A stretch of 64,000 bases of DNA. Origin: an uncultured Rhodobacter sp. (GTDB lineage Bacteria; Pseudomonadota; Alphaproteobacteria; Rhodobacterales; Rhodobacteraceae). Both the position numbers and the translations under genes were made by a program. Shown here piece by piece: positions 32,245 through 38,742 of this stretch (position 1 is the first letter of the stretch; each line of letters starts with the position of its first letter). The notes beneath the pieces were generated by a model, which made no database searches, was not told the origin of the DNA, and saw only the letters and a list, made by a program, of their open reading frames with translations. The stretch spans positions 124,001 to 188,000 of the forward strand of contig CAMFII010000009.1 of the NCBI GenBank assembly GCA_945952585.1, read 5' to 3'.

Positions 32245-34095
32245 TTAGGCGCCCGGGTTGAAGTACCAGGTCGCAGTTTCGATGAAGCGGCAGTCCAGGG
32301 CCCAGACCATCCGCATTTCGGCCCCAAGCATGCTCCACGAATCCCGCGTCTGGATGTCCGGAGCTTCCTGTCCCTCAAGCGTCGCGATGGTCAGCCCGTC
32401 GTATTGGGCCGGATCTGCGATGAGATACCAGCCGGTGGTGGACGTGAGACCCGGCTCCACCAGGAGCTCCAGAGCGCCTCCAAACGGGTTCACGTTGCCG
32501 GTTTGCTGCGCGCTGATCGATGTGAGCAACTGTTGTGCCAGAGTTTCCTGAGCCGGATGCACGAGAAGCGCCCAAGGCTCGATTGCCAGTTTGGCACCGC
32601 GGCTATCCGCCTGCAGGCGCATGGCCTGCCTGGCGGCGCTAAGCGTGGTGATGCTCAATGCGCCTCCGCTCGCCGCCTTGTTGTTATTCGCTGCACTGAA
32701 CATCGGTTGACCCGATCGCATCGTCATGCCGTTACCGCTGTTGGCCAGGAGCGGCGCGAGCGTATCGTTGCGCAGTTTCTCGACAGCAGCGCGGTTCATC
32801 GAGTCGGCGATCCGCGAGAACACCCCAGAGAAATCCTGCACGATTGCCCGGCGGGTGATGTTGAAGATGGCGCCGAGATCACGGGGAACAGGCAGCGCTT
32901 CGCCTTTCTCGTCGATCGTGACCGCATTCAACTCACCCGCCTCGCCCACGTTCTGCAAGGCCGATGCAGCGGATAGCGCCAGGTTATTGCCGGAGTTGTA
33001 GTCAGGCCGGGTGATCTGCCGGGCCGCGCGAACGATGGCCGGAGGGACCTGAGCGATGCGCCGCGCCACTTCGTTTCGGAGGACGTTCGCCGTGATGAGG
33101 GGGAAGTCGCTCGAGCTGTGGAAAGCGCGGGTAGCCTCCGCGACACCGAAGTACTGGATCCCCATTGCCCGGCAGTAGCGTTCGGCAAGGTCGTCGATGG
33201 TCCGGACCGGACGGTTGCCCTGCATCAGCTTGTGGTCGGGGTTCACCAGGACCGTCATCGCGTCCTCAAGGAGCTGGCGCTGTGTAACCCGCTCGTTGTG
33301 GAACCCGGTCAGGGTCGGTTCGGTGCGGCCCCCAGCCGGCGCGGTGCGGGCAGCAAGCTCATCGAGCACGGCGGCCCGCGCTTGCTCGATGGTCAAGTTG
33401 TCCTCAATCGCCTTCTGGGCCTTGTCGGCCATGTCGTGGCGTTGGTAGAGCGACAGGATCGAGGCGCAGCGCTGGCGCTCTGCTGAGATGACTTCGGGCG
33501 ACGGAACGGCCCGAGTTTGGGTCTGCGTATTCATTTCAGTCCTTTCTTGAACTCGGGCGGGCAGAGCCGCCGTTTCTTGGCTTCGAATTTGCGCGTCGGC
33601 ATCAGCGGGGATTGCGACAAGGCTGATCTCCAGCGGTGTCCAGCTGGTGGCGCGGTAGAGCGGCCGCTTGCCGTCTTCTCGGGTCACGTCGTAGCGCTCG
33701 ACGCTGTAGCCGACGGACACGTTGCGGATGACGCCCGCCCGAATGTCGGACCAGATCCCTTCGACGTCTGGGCGATCGGAGATCCTGATCAGCGCCACGC
33801 CCTGGCCACCTGCGACCCGAACGCTGCCAGGCACAACGCTGCCGATTACGTCGGCAAGCTGACCAGACCGGTGCGAATTGAGAACGGACGCCCCGGCATT
33901 GAGCCGGCGCAGATCGATCGCGGCCGGGCTGACTTCCAGCTCTTCATCGATTTCCCCATCCGTCCAGCTGTAGCGACGAACGGTTGCGCCCGTCGTCCAG
34001 ATCACTTCGACGGTGCGGGCCTCTTCATCCAGCGATGCGGGGGTCAGGTCGGCCGCCCGGAATCGAGTCTCTCTCGAAGGGCTGAGGTCATTCAT
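32245..34095 (-). CDS. fused prohead protease-major capsid protein
   Basis: A 616-residue structural protein joining two HK97-type functions. Residues about 10-190 resemble prohead protease, with a probable catalytic His in SVLNSHRSGQLADV and Ser in RNVSVGYSVERYD. A linker of about 60 residues (from MNTQTQTRAVPSPEV) looks like a scaffold/delta region. The rest resembles an HK97-like shell protein (AIFNITRRAIVQDFSGVFSR, then LEGQEAPDIQTRDSWSMLG near the end). Self-contained protease and shell would allow procapsid maturation from one gene. It overlaps the upstream 176-residue gene by 8 bases. No portal gene is adjacent. Confidence 0.85.
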   Translation of the reverse strand: MNDLSPSRETRFRAADLTPASLDEEARTVEVIWTTGATVRRYSWTDGEIDEELEVSPAAIDLRRLNAGASVLNSHRSGQLADVIGSVVPGSVRVAGGQGVALIRISDRPDVEGIWSDIRAGVIRNVSVGYSVERYDVTREDGKRPLYRATSWTPLEISLVAIPADADAQIRSQETAALPARVQERTEMNTQTQTRAVPSPEVISAERQRCASILSLYQRHDMADKAQKAIEDNLTIEQARAAVLDELAARTAPAGGRTEPTLTGFHNERVTQRQLLEDAMTVLVNPDHKLMQGNRPVRTIDDLAERYCRAMGIQYFGVAEATRAFHSSSDFPLITANVLRNEVARRIAQVPPAIVRAARQITRPDYNSGNNLALSAASALQNVGEAGELNAVTIDEKGEALPVPRDLGAIFNITRRAIVQDFSGVFSRIADSMNRAAVEKLRNDTLAPLLANSGNGMTMRSGQPMFSAANNNKAASGGALSITTLSAARQAMRLQADSRGAKLAIEPWALLVHPAQETLAQQLLTSISAQQTGNVNPFGGALELLVEPGLTSTTGWYLIADPAQYDGLTIATLEGQEAPDIQTRDSWSMLGAEMRMVWALDCRFIETATWYFNPGA

Positions 34096-34618
34096 CGGAC
34101 TGGTCCAGCTTCAGAAAGCCATTCCCGTGCGGGACGTAGCCGGCCGAGATGGCCAGCCGTTTAGCAGTCGCAATCGACCGGGCCACCGAGATCATGCGAA
34201 CCGCCAGCACTGCGCCGTAGTTGCGGCCGTCATGCTCGACCATCTCGGCAATCTCGGCGGGCGTACCCATCCCCGCTGCCCAAAGTTCGGCTTGAGGCGT
34301 TTCCGCATCGATAGGCGCAACCGGCCAAACGGCGAAGAAAAGTCCCGCACCATCTTGCGCAGCTTTTAAAGCACGATCGGCCGCATACTCTCGGTGCATC
34401 AGCGAAGCGGCGTCGTCCCAGGTCATGCCGAGTTCAGAGAGGTCCCGCGTCATGCGCCAGGCGACTGCGTCAGCCCAGCCGAACTTTCGCGTGTGGCCAT
34501 GCTCAAAATCGCCATCGCCAGGCTGGCGGGGCTCACGCCCAGGCCGTCCATAGACGTTCCGAACGATGGTGTAGGTCTCTCCGACGACTTCCGTGAAAGA
34601 TGCTGTTTTCAGGTGCAT
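34088..34618 (-). CDS. hypothetical protein upstream of capsid gene (176 aa)
   Basis: Not recognised. The ATG at 34618 is chosen because GGAG stands 6 bases before it; in-frame ATGs at 34630 and 34648 are alternatives that would run into the operator region. Features: TYTIVRNVYGRPGREPRQPG, FGWADAVAWRMTRDLSELG, and a mixed alpha/beta appearance without membrane helices. Its stop overlaps the capsid start, so it belongs to the capsid transcript. It could be a regulator or a capsid-assembly accessory. Confidence 0.65.
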   Translation of the reverse strand: MHLKTASFTEVVGETYTIVRNVYGRPGREPRQPGDGDFEHGHTRKFGWADAVAWRMTRDLSELGMTWDDAASLMHREYAADRALKAAQDGAGLFFAVWPVAPIDAETPQAELWAAGMGTPAEIAEMVEHDGRNYGAVLAVRMISVARSIATAKRLAISAGYVPHGNGFLKLDQSDE

Positions 34619-34631
34619 CGCGCACTCCATA

Positions 34632-34695
34632 TGTTTTCTAAAACACAATCCATCAACAGACAGCGTGCTGTCAACATATTATGTTTTCGAAAGCA
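34632..34695. promoter_or_regulatory. paired operators and central palindrome controlling capsid operon
   Basis: TGTTTTCTAAAACA (34632-34645, perfect palindrome) and TGTTTTCGAAAGCA (34682-34695) are exactly 50 bp apart. Between them lies the perfect palindrome GACAGCGTGCTGTC (34659-34672). A TTGACA -35 reading leftward (34669-34674) overlaps the central palindrome. The spacing suggests two dimers binding near the same DNA face with looping or cooperative repression. Confidence 0.55.
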
Positions 34696-34741
34696 CAAAT
34701 ATGGGCGTGACCCGGAACCGGATCACGCTGACTGCATTTCT

Positions 34742-35509
34742 TCAGACGACCGCCAGCACGGCCTCGCCCAACAAAGCGGCCAGATTGCCGTTCTGGGTGA
34801 TGCCGTCGCCAAGGGTCCCCGTTACCTGATCGTAGCCATCCATCGCGCCGATCAATGCCGCGGCTCTGGCCTTGATCCGAACGCCCTCGATGGTGCGGGA
34901 AGGCTCCTGAAGCACCTTGCGCGCGAAAGAGATGACGTTCCGCGCCGCTTCCTGGCGCGCATTGTCGATCGCATCGAAATTGGAGACGCGCTTGATCCGC
35001 TCTCGCTCGGCAAGATAGCCGGGCAGTAGCTGCAGGCCCAACTTGGCTCGCGCGAGCTTCTCGGTCTCCGCCTGGACAAACCTTTTGCCCCAGCTCCGCT
35101 TGCGGCGAGCATCTCGCTCAAGCTGTGCCGTCGACCAGGCAACCTCCCATTCCAGCTCCTGCTGTGTCTTGATTGAGCGGGGTTCTGTGCTGCCAGGACG
35201 GACCAAGCCTTTGCCGCTCAGATCCCGCTCGATCCGCGAGCTGTACATGCTCCAGAAATGCAGGCAGCACTCGGGCGCCAGCGGCCATTGCGGGTTCCAT
35301 TCTGCCCATGCGGCGAACCACGCATGACGGGCCGAAGTGTAGGCCGCCTCGATCGAAGGAAGCTGTTCACCAAGGGCGAGGAGTTCTGCATTCTCCTCGG
35401 CCGCCGGCGTCGCGTCGATTGGGGGCAGGGCGGCGAGAGCGGCGGCCGGCACAAGGGCGGCGGCAGGGGCGGCACTGAGTAGGGCGCGGCGAGTGAGCTG
35501 GCCAGTCAT
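34742..35509 (-). CDS. hypothetical protein with Tat-like signal (255 aa)
   Basis: The N terminus reads MTGQLTRRALLSAAPAAALV followed by more hydrophobic residues, a twin-arginine-like signal with TRRALLS. The remainder is soluble, charged and rich in tryptophan early on (HAWFAAWAEWNPQWP), with a long helical stretch around residues 115-200. No family recognised. It overlaps the next upstream gene by 4 bases. Export of a satellite protein is unusual; the signal might instead be a chance alanine-rich helix. Confidence 0.65.
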   Translation of the reverse strand: MTGQLTRRALLSAAPAAALVPAAALAALPPIDATPAAEENAELLALGEQLPSIEAAYTSARHAWFAAWAEWNPQWPLAPECCLHFWSMYSSRIERDLSGKGLVRPGSTEPRSIKTQQELEWEVAWSTAQLERDARRKRSWGKRFVQAETEKLARAKLGLQLLPGYLAERERIKRVSNFDAIDNARQEAARNVISFARKVLQEPSRTIEGVRIKARAAALIGAMDGYDQVTGTLGDGITQNGNLAALLGEAVLAVV

Positions 35510-35700
35510 TGCATTGCCCCCTCGATCAGCTTGGACGTCTCGCGGAGGGCCGCGCGGACATAGCTACGAGCCTCGCGCTCGGCCCGCGAATAGCCATTGC
35601 GGCGCTCGCTGGCGTCCAGGGCGAGGGTCAGGCAATCGTGGATTTCGTGCAGTCTGGCAGCAGGCAAGCCAAGGGCGGCTGCCGGAACAAGGTTCGGCAT
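35506..35700 (-). CDS. hypothetical small protein (64 aa)
   Basis: Begins MPNLVPAAALGLPAARLHEI and continues as predicted helices with many arginines and glutamates (ERRNGYSRAEREARSYVRAA). The ATG at 35700 has GGAG 6 bases upstream; an ATG at 35712 is in frame. It is first in a reverse-strand transcript with the Tat-like protein and is divergent from the XRE repressor. Confidence 0.55.
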   Translation of the reverse strand: MPNLVPAAALGLPAARLHEIHDCLTLALDASERRNGYSRAEREARSYVRAALRETSKLIEGAMQ

Positions 35701-35749
35701 GGTGGACTCCATTGCGATGTGATGCGGATGTGTTAGTGTCTTACACCAT

Positions 35750-35768
35750 GTCAGATTTTAAATCTGAC
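35750..35768. promoter_or_regulatory. palindromic operator at divergent repressor promoter
   Basis: GTCAGATTTTAAATCTGAC is a perfect 9-bp inverted repeat around one base, 17 bp before the XRE gene. A weaker palindrome, GTGTTAG..CTTACAC, lies just left at about 35731-35747. The position suits repressor control of both directions. Confidence 0.6.
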
Positions 35769-35785
35769 TTCAAGTAAGATTTGAG

Positions 35786-36019
35786 ATGACACCAGCACAG
35801 TGCAGAGCCGCCCGCGCGCTATTGAACCTAGAGCAATCGCAGCTCTCTGAAGCATCAGGGGTGGCGAGGGCGACGGTGATCGACTTTGAGAAGGGCATAC
35901 GAGCGCCACGCGCTGCGACGGTTGCGGCGCTGCGCCAGGCCCTCGAATCCGCCGGCGCCGAGTTCATCCCGGAGAACGGCGGCGGGGCAGGGGTCAGGTT
36001 GAGGAAAGCCGCGCAATGA
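35786..36019 (+). CDS. XRE-family helix-turn-helix repressor
   Basis: A 77-residue Cro/CI-type protein: MTPAQCRAARALLNLEQSQL, SEASGVARATVIDFEKGIRAPR (recognition helix at about residues 28-40), and a short tail. It is the likely immunity regulator of the element and probably binds the palindrome just upstream. Its stop overlaps the start of the next gene by 4 bases (ATGA). Confidence 0.85.
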   Translation: MTPAQCRAARALLNLEQSQLSEASGVARATVIDFEKGIRAPRAATVAALRQALESAGAEFIPENGGGAGVRLRKAAQ

Positions 36020-36507
36020 CACCCGAACAACAAAGCAACAAGGAGGCTGCAGAGCGGGCGCACGATGCCGGAACATCTTTTGTTTCGCAGTTCAATGAGT
36101 TCGCCGATCGGTCATCTCAGTTTGCACTGAAGTCATTGTTCCTCGTGAATGGCGGCGCGCTTATCGCGATCCTGACATTTATCGCCTCGCTCATTGGGAA
36201 CGCTGATCTGAGGTCTGCGGCGCCTAGCGTTACCGCTCCGATGATTTGGTTCGCGGCGGGACTTGGAGCAGTTACCGCCGCGGCGGCTTTTGGCTATTTG
36301 ACCAGCTTTGCCACTTTGTCAGCTGCCGCAGCTGCCGACTTTAGATGGACCCACCCGTACGTGGCGGACTCAAAGGCATCGGTCAGATGGAAGCAATTTG
36401 CGACGGTTTGCCATGTCGTGGCGATAGCCTTGGGCTTCTTTTCTCTCGCTGCTTTCTGGATTGGAATGCTGGAAGTAAGGACCGCTATCCAGTCGCTTCC
36501 ATTCTAA
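36016..36507 (+). CDS. three-helix membrane protein, unknown (163 aa)
   Basis: A cytoplasmic N-terminal helix (about 1-38) is followed by three hydrophobic segments: about 40-61 (FLVNGGALIAILTFIASLIG), 74-100 and 127-151 (VAIALGFFSLAAFWIGML). No catalytic motif is seen. It is translationally coupled to the XRE repressor, so it would be made while the element is dormant, the expression pattern of superinfection-exclusion or abortive-infection membrane proteins. That role is inference. Base composition is lower in GC than the host genes. Confidence 0.7.
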   Translation: MTPEQQSNKEAAERAHDAGTSFVSQFNEFADRSSQFALKSLFLVNGGALIAILTFIASLIGNADLRSAAPSVTAPMIWFAAGLGAVTAAAAFGYLTSFATLSAAAAADFRWTHPYVADSKASVRWKQFATVCHVVAIALGFFSLAAFWIGMLEVRTAIQSLPF

Positions 36508-36580
36508 CGAAAACGAGAAAATGCGGAACATCCTGCACTTGATGTCGCCTTGCACAAACGCACATCCGAGGGGTGCCCAT

Positions 36581-36871
36581 ATGAACCACCCGAACACACG
36601 CGAACTGAAGGCGCTGCGTCAATTGACCATTGAGTGGGAGCATCGATCAAAGCTTGGCGGTGCCAAGACCTTTGCCGCGTTGATTGAGCACGGTTGGATC
36701 GAGCCCTTTACGGGGCACAATCCGTTTGGCGATCGCTACCAGATCACCGAGGCCGGCCGCGCAGCCCGTTCCGCGGGGCTTGCGCCGAAGGTTAGGCGGA
36801 CGTCGAAGCTCAAGCTCGCCACTGGACGCCTGAAAGAGCTTCCGCCCAGGCTTGGGCGCGATAGAGGCTAA
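36581..36871 (+). CDS. hypothetical small protein, winged-helix-like (96 aa)
   Basis: The ATG at 36581 follows GAGGGGTG and gives MNHPNTRELKALRQLTIEWE. Residues about 30-62 (FAALIEHGWIEPFTGHNPFG, then DRYQITEAGRAA) look like a winged-helix wing of the kind in phage and plasmid regulators. The end is basic (KVRRTSKLKLATGRLKELPP). Function unknown; it is probably in the repressor transcript. Confidence 0.55.
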   Translation: MNHPNTRELKALRQLTIEWEHRSKLGGAKTFAALIEHGWIEPFTGHNPFGDRYQITEAGRAARSAGLAPKVRRTSKLKLATGRLKELPPRLGRDRG

Positions 36872-36917
36872 CAAGCCTCGCAGTTCAAGTGCATTTGGCC
36901 AGTCTTAAGCCTGAAGC

Positions 36918-36946
36918 AAAAAATCCCGGCCTTGGCTGCGGCCGGG
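36918..36946 (-). terminator. terminator after toxin-antitoxin pair
   Basis: CCCGGCC-TTGGCTGC-GGCCGGG, which on the reverse strand is followed by ATTTTTTG. It is well formed and 28 bp past the antitoxin stop. Confidence 0.75.
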
Positions 36947-36973
36947 CGCCTCCATGACAATTACCGGGCGATG

Positions 36974-37297
36974 TTAGGCAGCTTTCTCTTTGTCACTCGA
37001 CTTGGCCATATCCGCCAGGAGGGCAAGCACACGGTCCGGATGCATCCCAATGATCATGAGATACGCTCTGACACCACCTATTGGGCGTGAACGATGCTGT
37101 TCCCAATCACGGATTTGCGAAACCGAGAATCCAAACGTTGCTGCGAAGTCATCCTGAGACAAGGCAGTAGCGCTACGGATCGCCCTGACATCGATATCCG
37201 CGGGAATAAATTGAGCCGCAGGCTCAATCTCGCCCGTTGCGATCGCCAAGGCTTCCTGCGCAGCCCCTATCAGTCGCTTTCCTGCGTTGCTCATCAT
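36974..37297 (-). CDS. HigA-like antitoxin (XRE domain)
   Basis: A 107-residue protein with a C-terminal half Cro-type helix-turn-helix (ATALSQDDFAATFGFSVSQI, then RDWEQHRSRPIGGVRAYLMI), the arrangement of HigA2/MqsA-like antitoxins acting on a RelE-type toxin. It overlaps the upstream toxin gene by 4 bases; the toxin comes first, as in higBA. It probably neutralises the toxin and represses the shared promoter at 37683-37697. Confidence 0.82.
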   Translation of the reverse strand: MMSNAGKRLIGAAQEALAIATGEIEPAAQFIPADIDVRAIRSATALSQDDFAATFGFSVSQIRDWEQHRSRPIGGVRAYLMIIGMHPDRVLALLADMAKSSDKEKAA

Positions 37298-37665
37298 GCA
37301 CCCCCGATCAATCTCGTTTTCATCTTCTGACCAGCGCGATACGCGTCTCCCAGCCGGCCCAAGATCGCGCTGAGTTCGTTGCGCTCTGCTTGGGTAAGGT
37401 TGATCTTGTCACCCTTCGAGTAAAAATCCAGTAAGAACACCGGTATATCCTCTCCGCCATAGTAGGTAACGACTCGCGCGCCTCCACTTTTTCCTTTTCC
37501 CTTGAAGGGGATTCTCAACTTTCTTGCTCCGCCTGCGCCTGGAATTACGTCTCCGGCATCAGGGTTCTGCGACAGGAAAACATGGAGCGCATGCCGCTCA
37601 TCTTCCGACATTCCAGCATCCTTCGCGGACGAGGCGAAGGTCGGTGTTTCAACGACTGTATGCAC
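37294..37665 (-). CDS. RelE/HigB-like toxin
   Basis: A 123-residue RelE/ParE-superfamily protein. Core features are MSEDERHALHVFLSQNPDAG, GDVIPGAGGARKLRIPFKGKGKSGG with the conserved basic residues, RVVTYYGGEDIPVFLLDFYSKG, and a helical end, matching the HigB2 group that cuts ribosome-bound mRNA. The start is GTG at 37665. Paired with the antitoxin, it probably stabilises the element after integration. Confidence 0.82.
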   Translation of the reverse strand: MHTVVETPTFASSAKDAGMSEDERHALHVFLSQNPDAGDVIPGAGGARKLRIPFKGKGKSGGARVVTYYGGEDIPVFLLDFYSKGDKINLTQAERNELSAILGRLGDAYRAGQKMKTRLIGGA

Positions 37666-37682
37666 TCTTATGTTCCCTCGCC

Positions 37683-37697
37683 TACGTAAGTTACGTA
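37683..37697. promoter_or_regulatory. toxin-antitoxin operator
   Basis: TACGTAA-G-TTACGTA, a perfect 7-bp palindrome 18 bp upstream of the toxin start. This is the expected site for autorepression by the antitoxin. Confidence 0.6.
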
Positions 37698-37902
37698 TAA
37701 GACTACAGCAAGACGAAGGGAAGTCAATTCATGGCAACTGTGTGGCCTGATTGTGGCATCAACACCTGCAAGCTCTCCGATCGACCGCATGCTCAAGCTT
37801 TGTTGACCGGGATCCACAAGCGCTCGCGGACGGAACTACCAGATAGCTGCGGCGAAGAACTTACAGAAAAAGCACCTTGGCGCACCTAACGGACGTCGCA
37901 GG

Positions 37903-38505
37903 CTAGAAGTCGGCATCCCGTTCTTTCTCCGTCATCGCGATATTCCCCGCCTCCGCTTGTAGATCCTTCGCCCGCTCCGTTCGGTGGTCGCGCCAAGCGG
38001 CCATGAGAACGGCGCGAACGGCCTTGAAATCCACGCCCATCTGGTCCGCCACCCGTCGTGCCCCATCGCGCAGCACGAGCTCGAACTTGGCGATCTCGTT
38101 GTTCATCATCCGGCCGACTTCGCGCTCGACCTCGCTAGCCAAAACGAGCGTTCCGGCCGCCAGCTCATTGTCGCGCTTCAGTCGGCGGGCCTCCTGTTCC
38201 ATCTTCTCGGTCTTGGCCAACTCGAAGCGGCTGGCATCAGGCGAGGGCGCATCACTGAAGGCCGCGCCCGTGGCCGGCCCCCGGTTGATGCGATCGAGGA
38301 TCCTGCGGGTCCGGTCGCCGTTGCCATGCATCTGGCCGACGTCGAGCCGCTGACCGAGCGCCTGTGCGCAGGCATCCAGGTCGAACCGCCGCGCGCGCCC
38401 TTCGCCATGAAAACAGCCGTCCAGCTTCCCGGCCGCGACGTACTGGCTGATCCTGGCGGACGACACACCGAGGCAGGCTGCAAGCTCCGAAGCGCGAACC
38501 AGCAT
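37903..38505 (-). CDS. Nu1-like terminase small subunit / DNA-packaging protein
   Basis: Small terminases recognise the packaging site of phage DNA. The 200 residues begin with a MerR/Nu1-type winged helix (MLVRASELAACLGVSSARIS, then a wing GEGRARRFDLDACAQAL). A middle helix follows (FELAKTEKMEQEARRLKRDN), then ELAAGTLVLASEVEREVGRMM and a C-terminal basic helix (AAWRDHRTERAKDL). No large terminase is present, so it would have to work with a helper's motor. A 205-bp gap with no gene separates it from the toxin operator. Confidence 0.7.
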   Translation of the reverse strand: MLVRASELAACLGVSSARISQYVAAGKLDGCFHGEGRARRFDLDACAQALGQRLDVGQMHGNGDRTRRILDRINRGPATGAAFSDAPSPDASRFELAKTEKMEQEARRLKRDNELAAGTLVLASEVEREVGRMMNNEIAKFELVLRDGARRVADQMGVDFKAVRAVLMAAWRDHRTERAKDLQAEAGNIAMTEKERDADF

Positions 38506-38629
38506 TTTACGTCTCCACTTCCAGCTTAAGGATTATGTTAAGGCATTGAATTTCCTTAAGGAAGGCAAAAGACATGCGCCTTGCGCCCCCGTATACGTGG
38601 GAGTCCAGGAAGGACCCGAAGAGCCAATT

Positions 38630-38738
38630 CCTAACCGACCTAACCGACCTAACCGACTTTTCGGTATCATCCCCTACGCGCGCACGCGCGCGTGGCCAGT
38701 TATCTGGTTTCTCGGTTAGGTCGGTTAGGTCGGTTAGG
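38630..38738. repeat. inverted iteron array, probable replication origin
   Basis: Three tandem copies of CCTAACCGA (38630-38656) face three tandem copies of TCGGTTAGG (38712-38738), a perfect 27-bp inverted repeat around a 55-base spacer. The spacer holds an alternating CG stretch (CGCGCACGCGCGCG) and CCAG-TTAT-CTGG. It lies 5 bp downstream of the SF3 helicase stop and 125 bp from the small terminase. P4-type origins also have repeats bound by the linked helicase. Confidence 0.75.
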
Positions 38739-38742
38739 ATCA

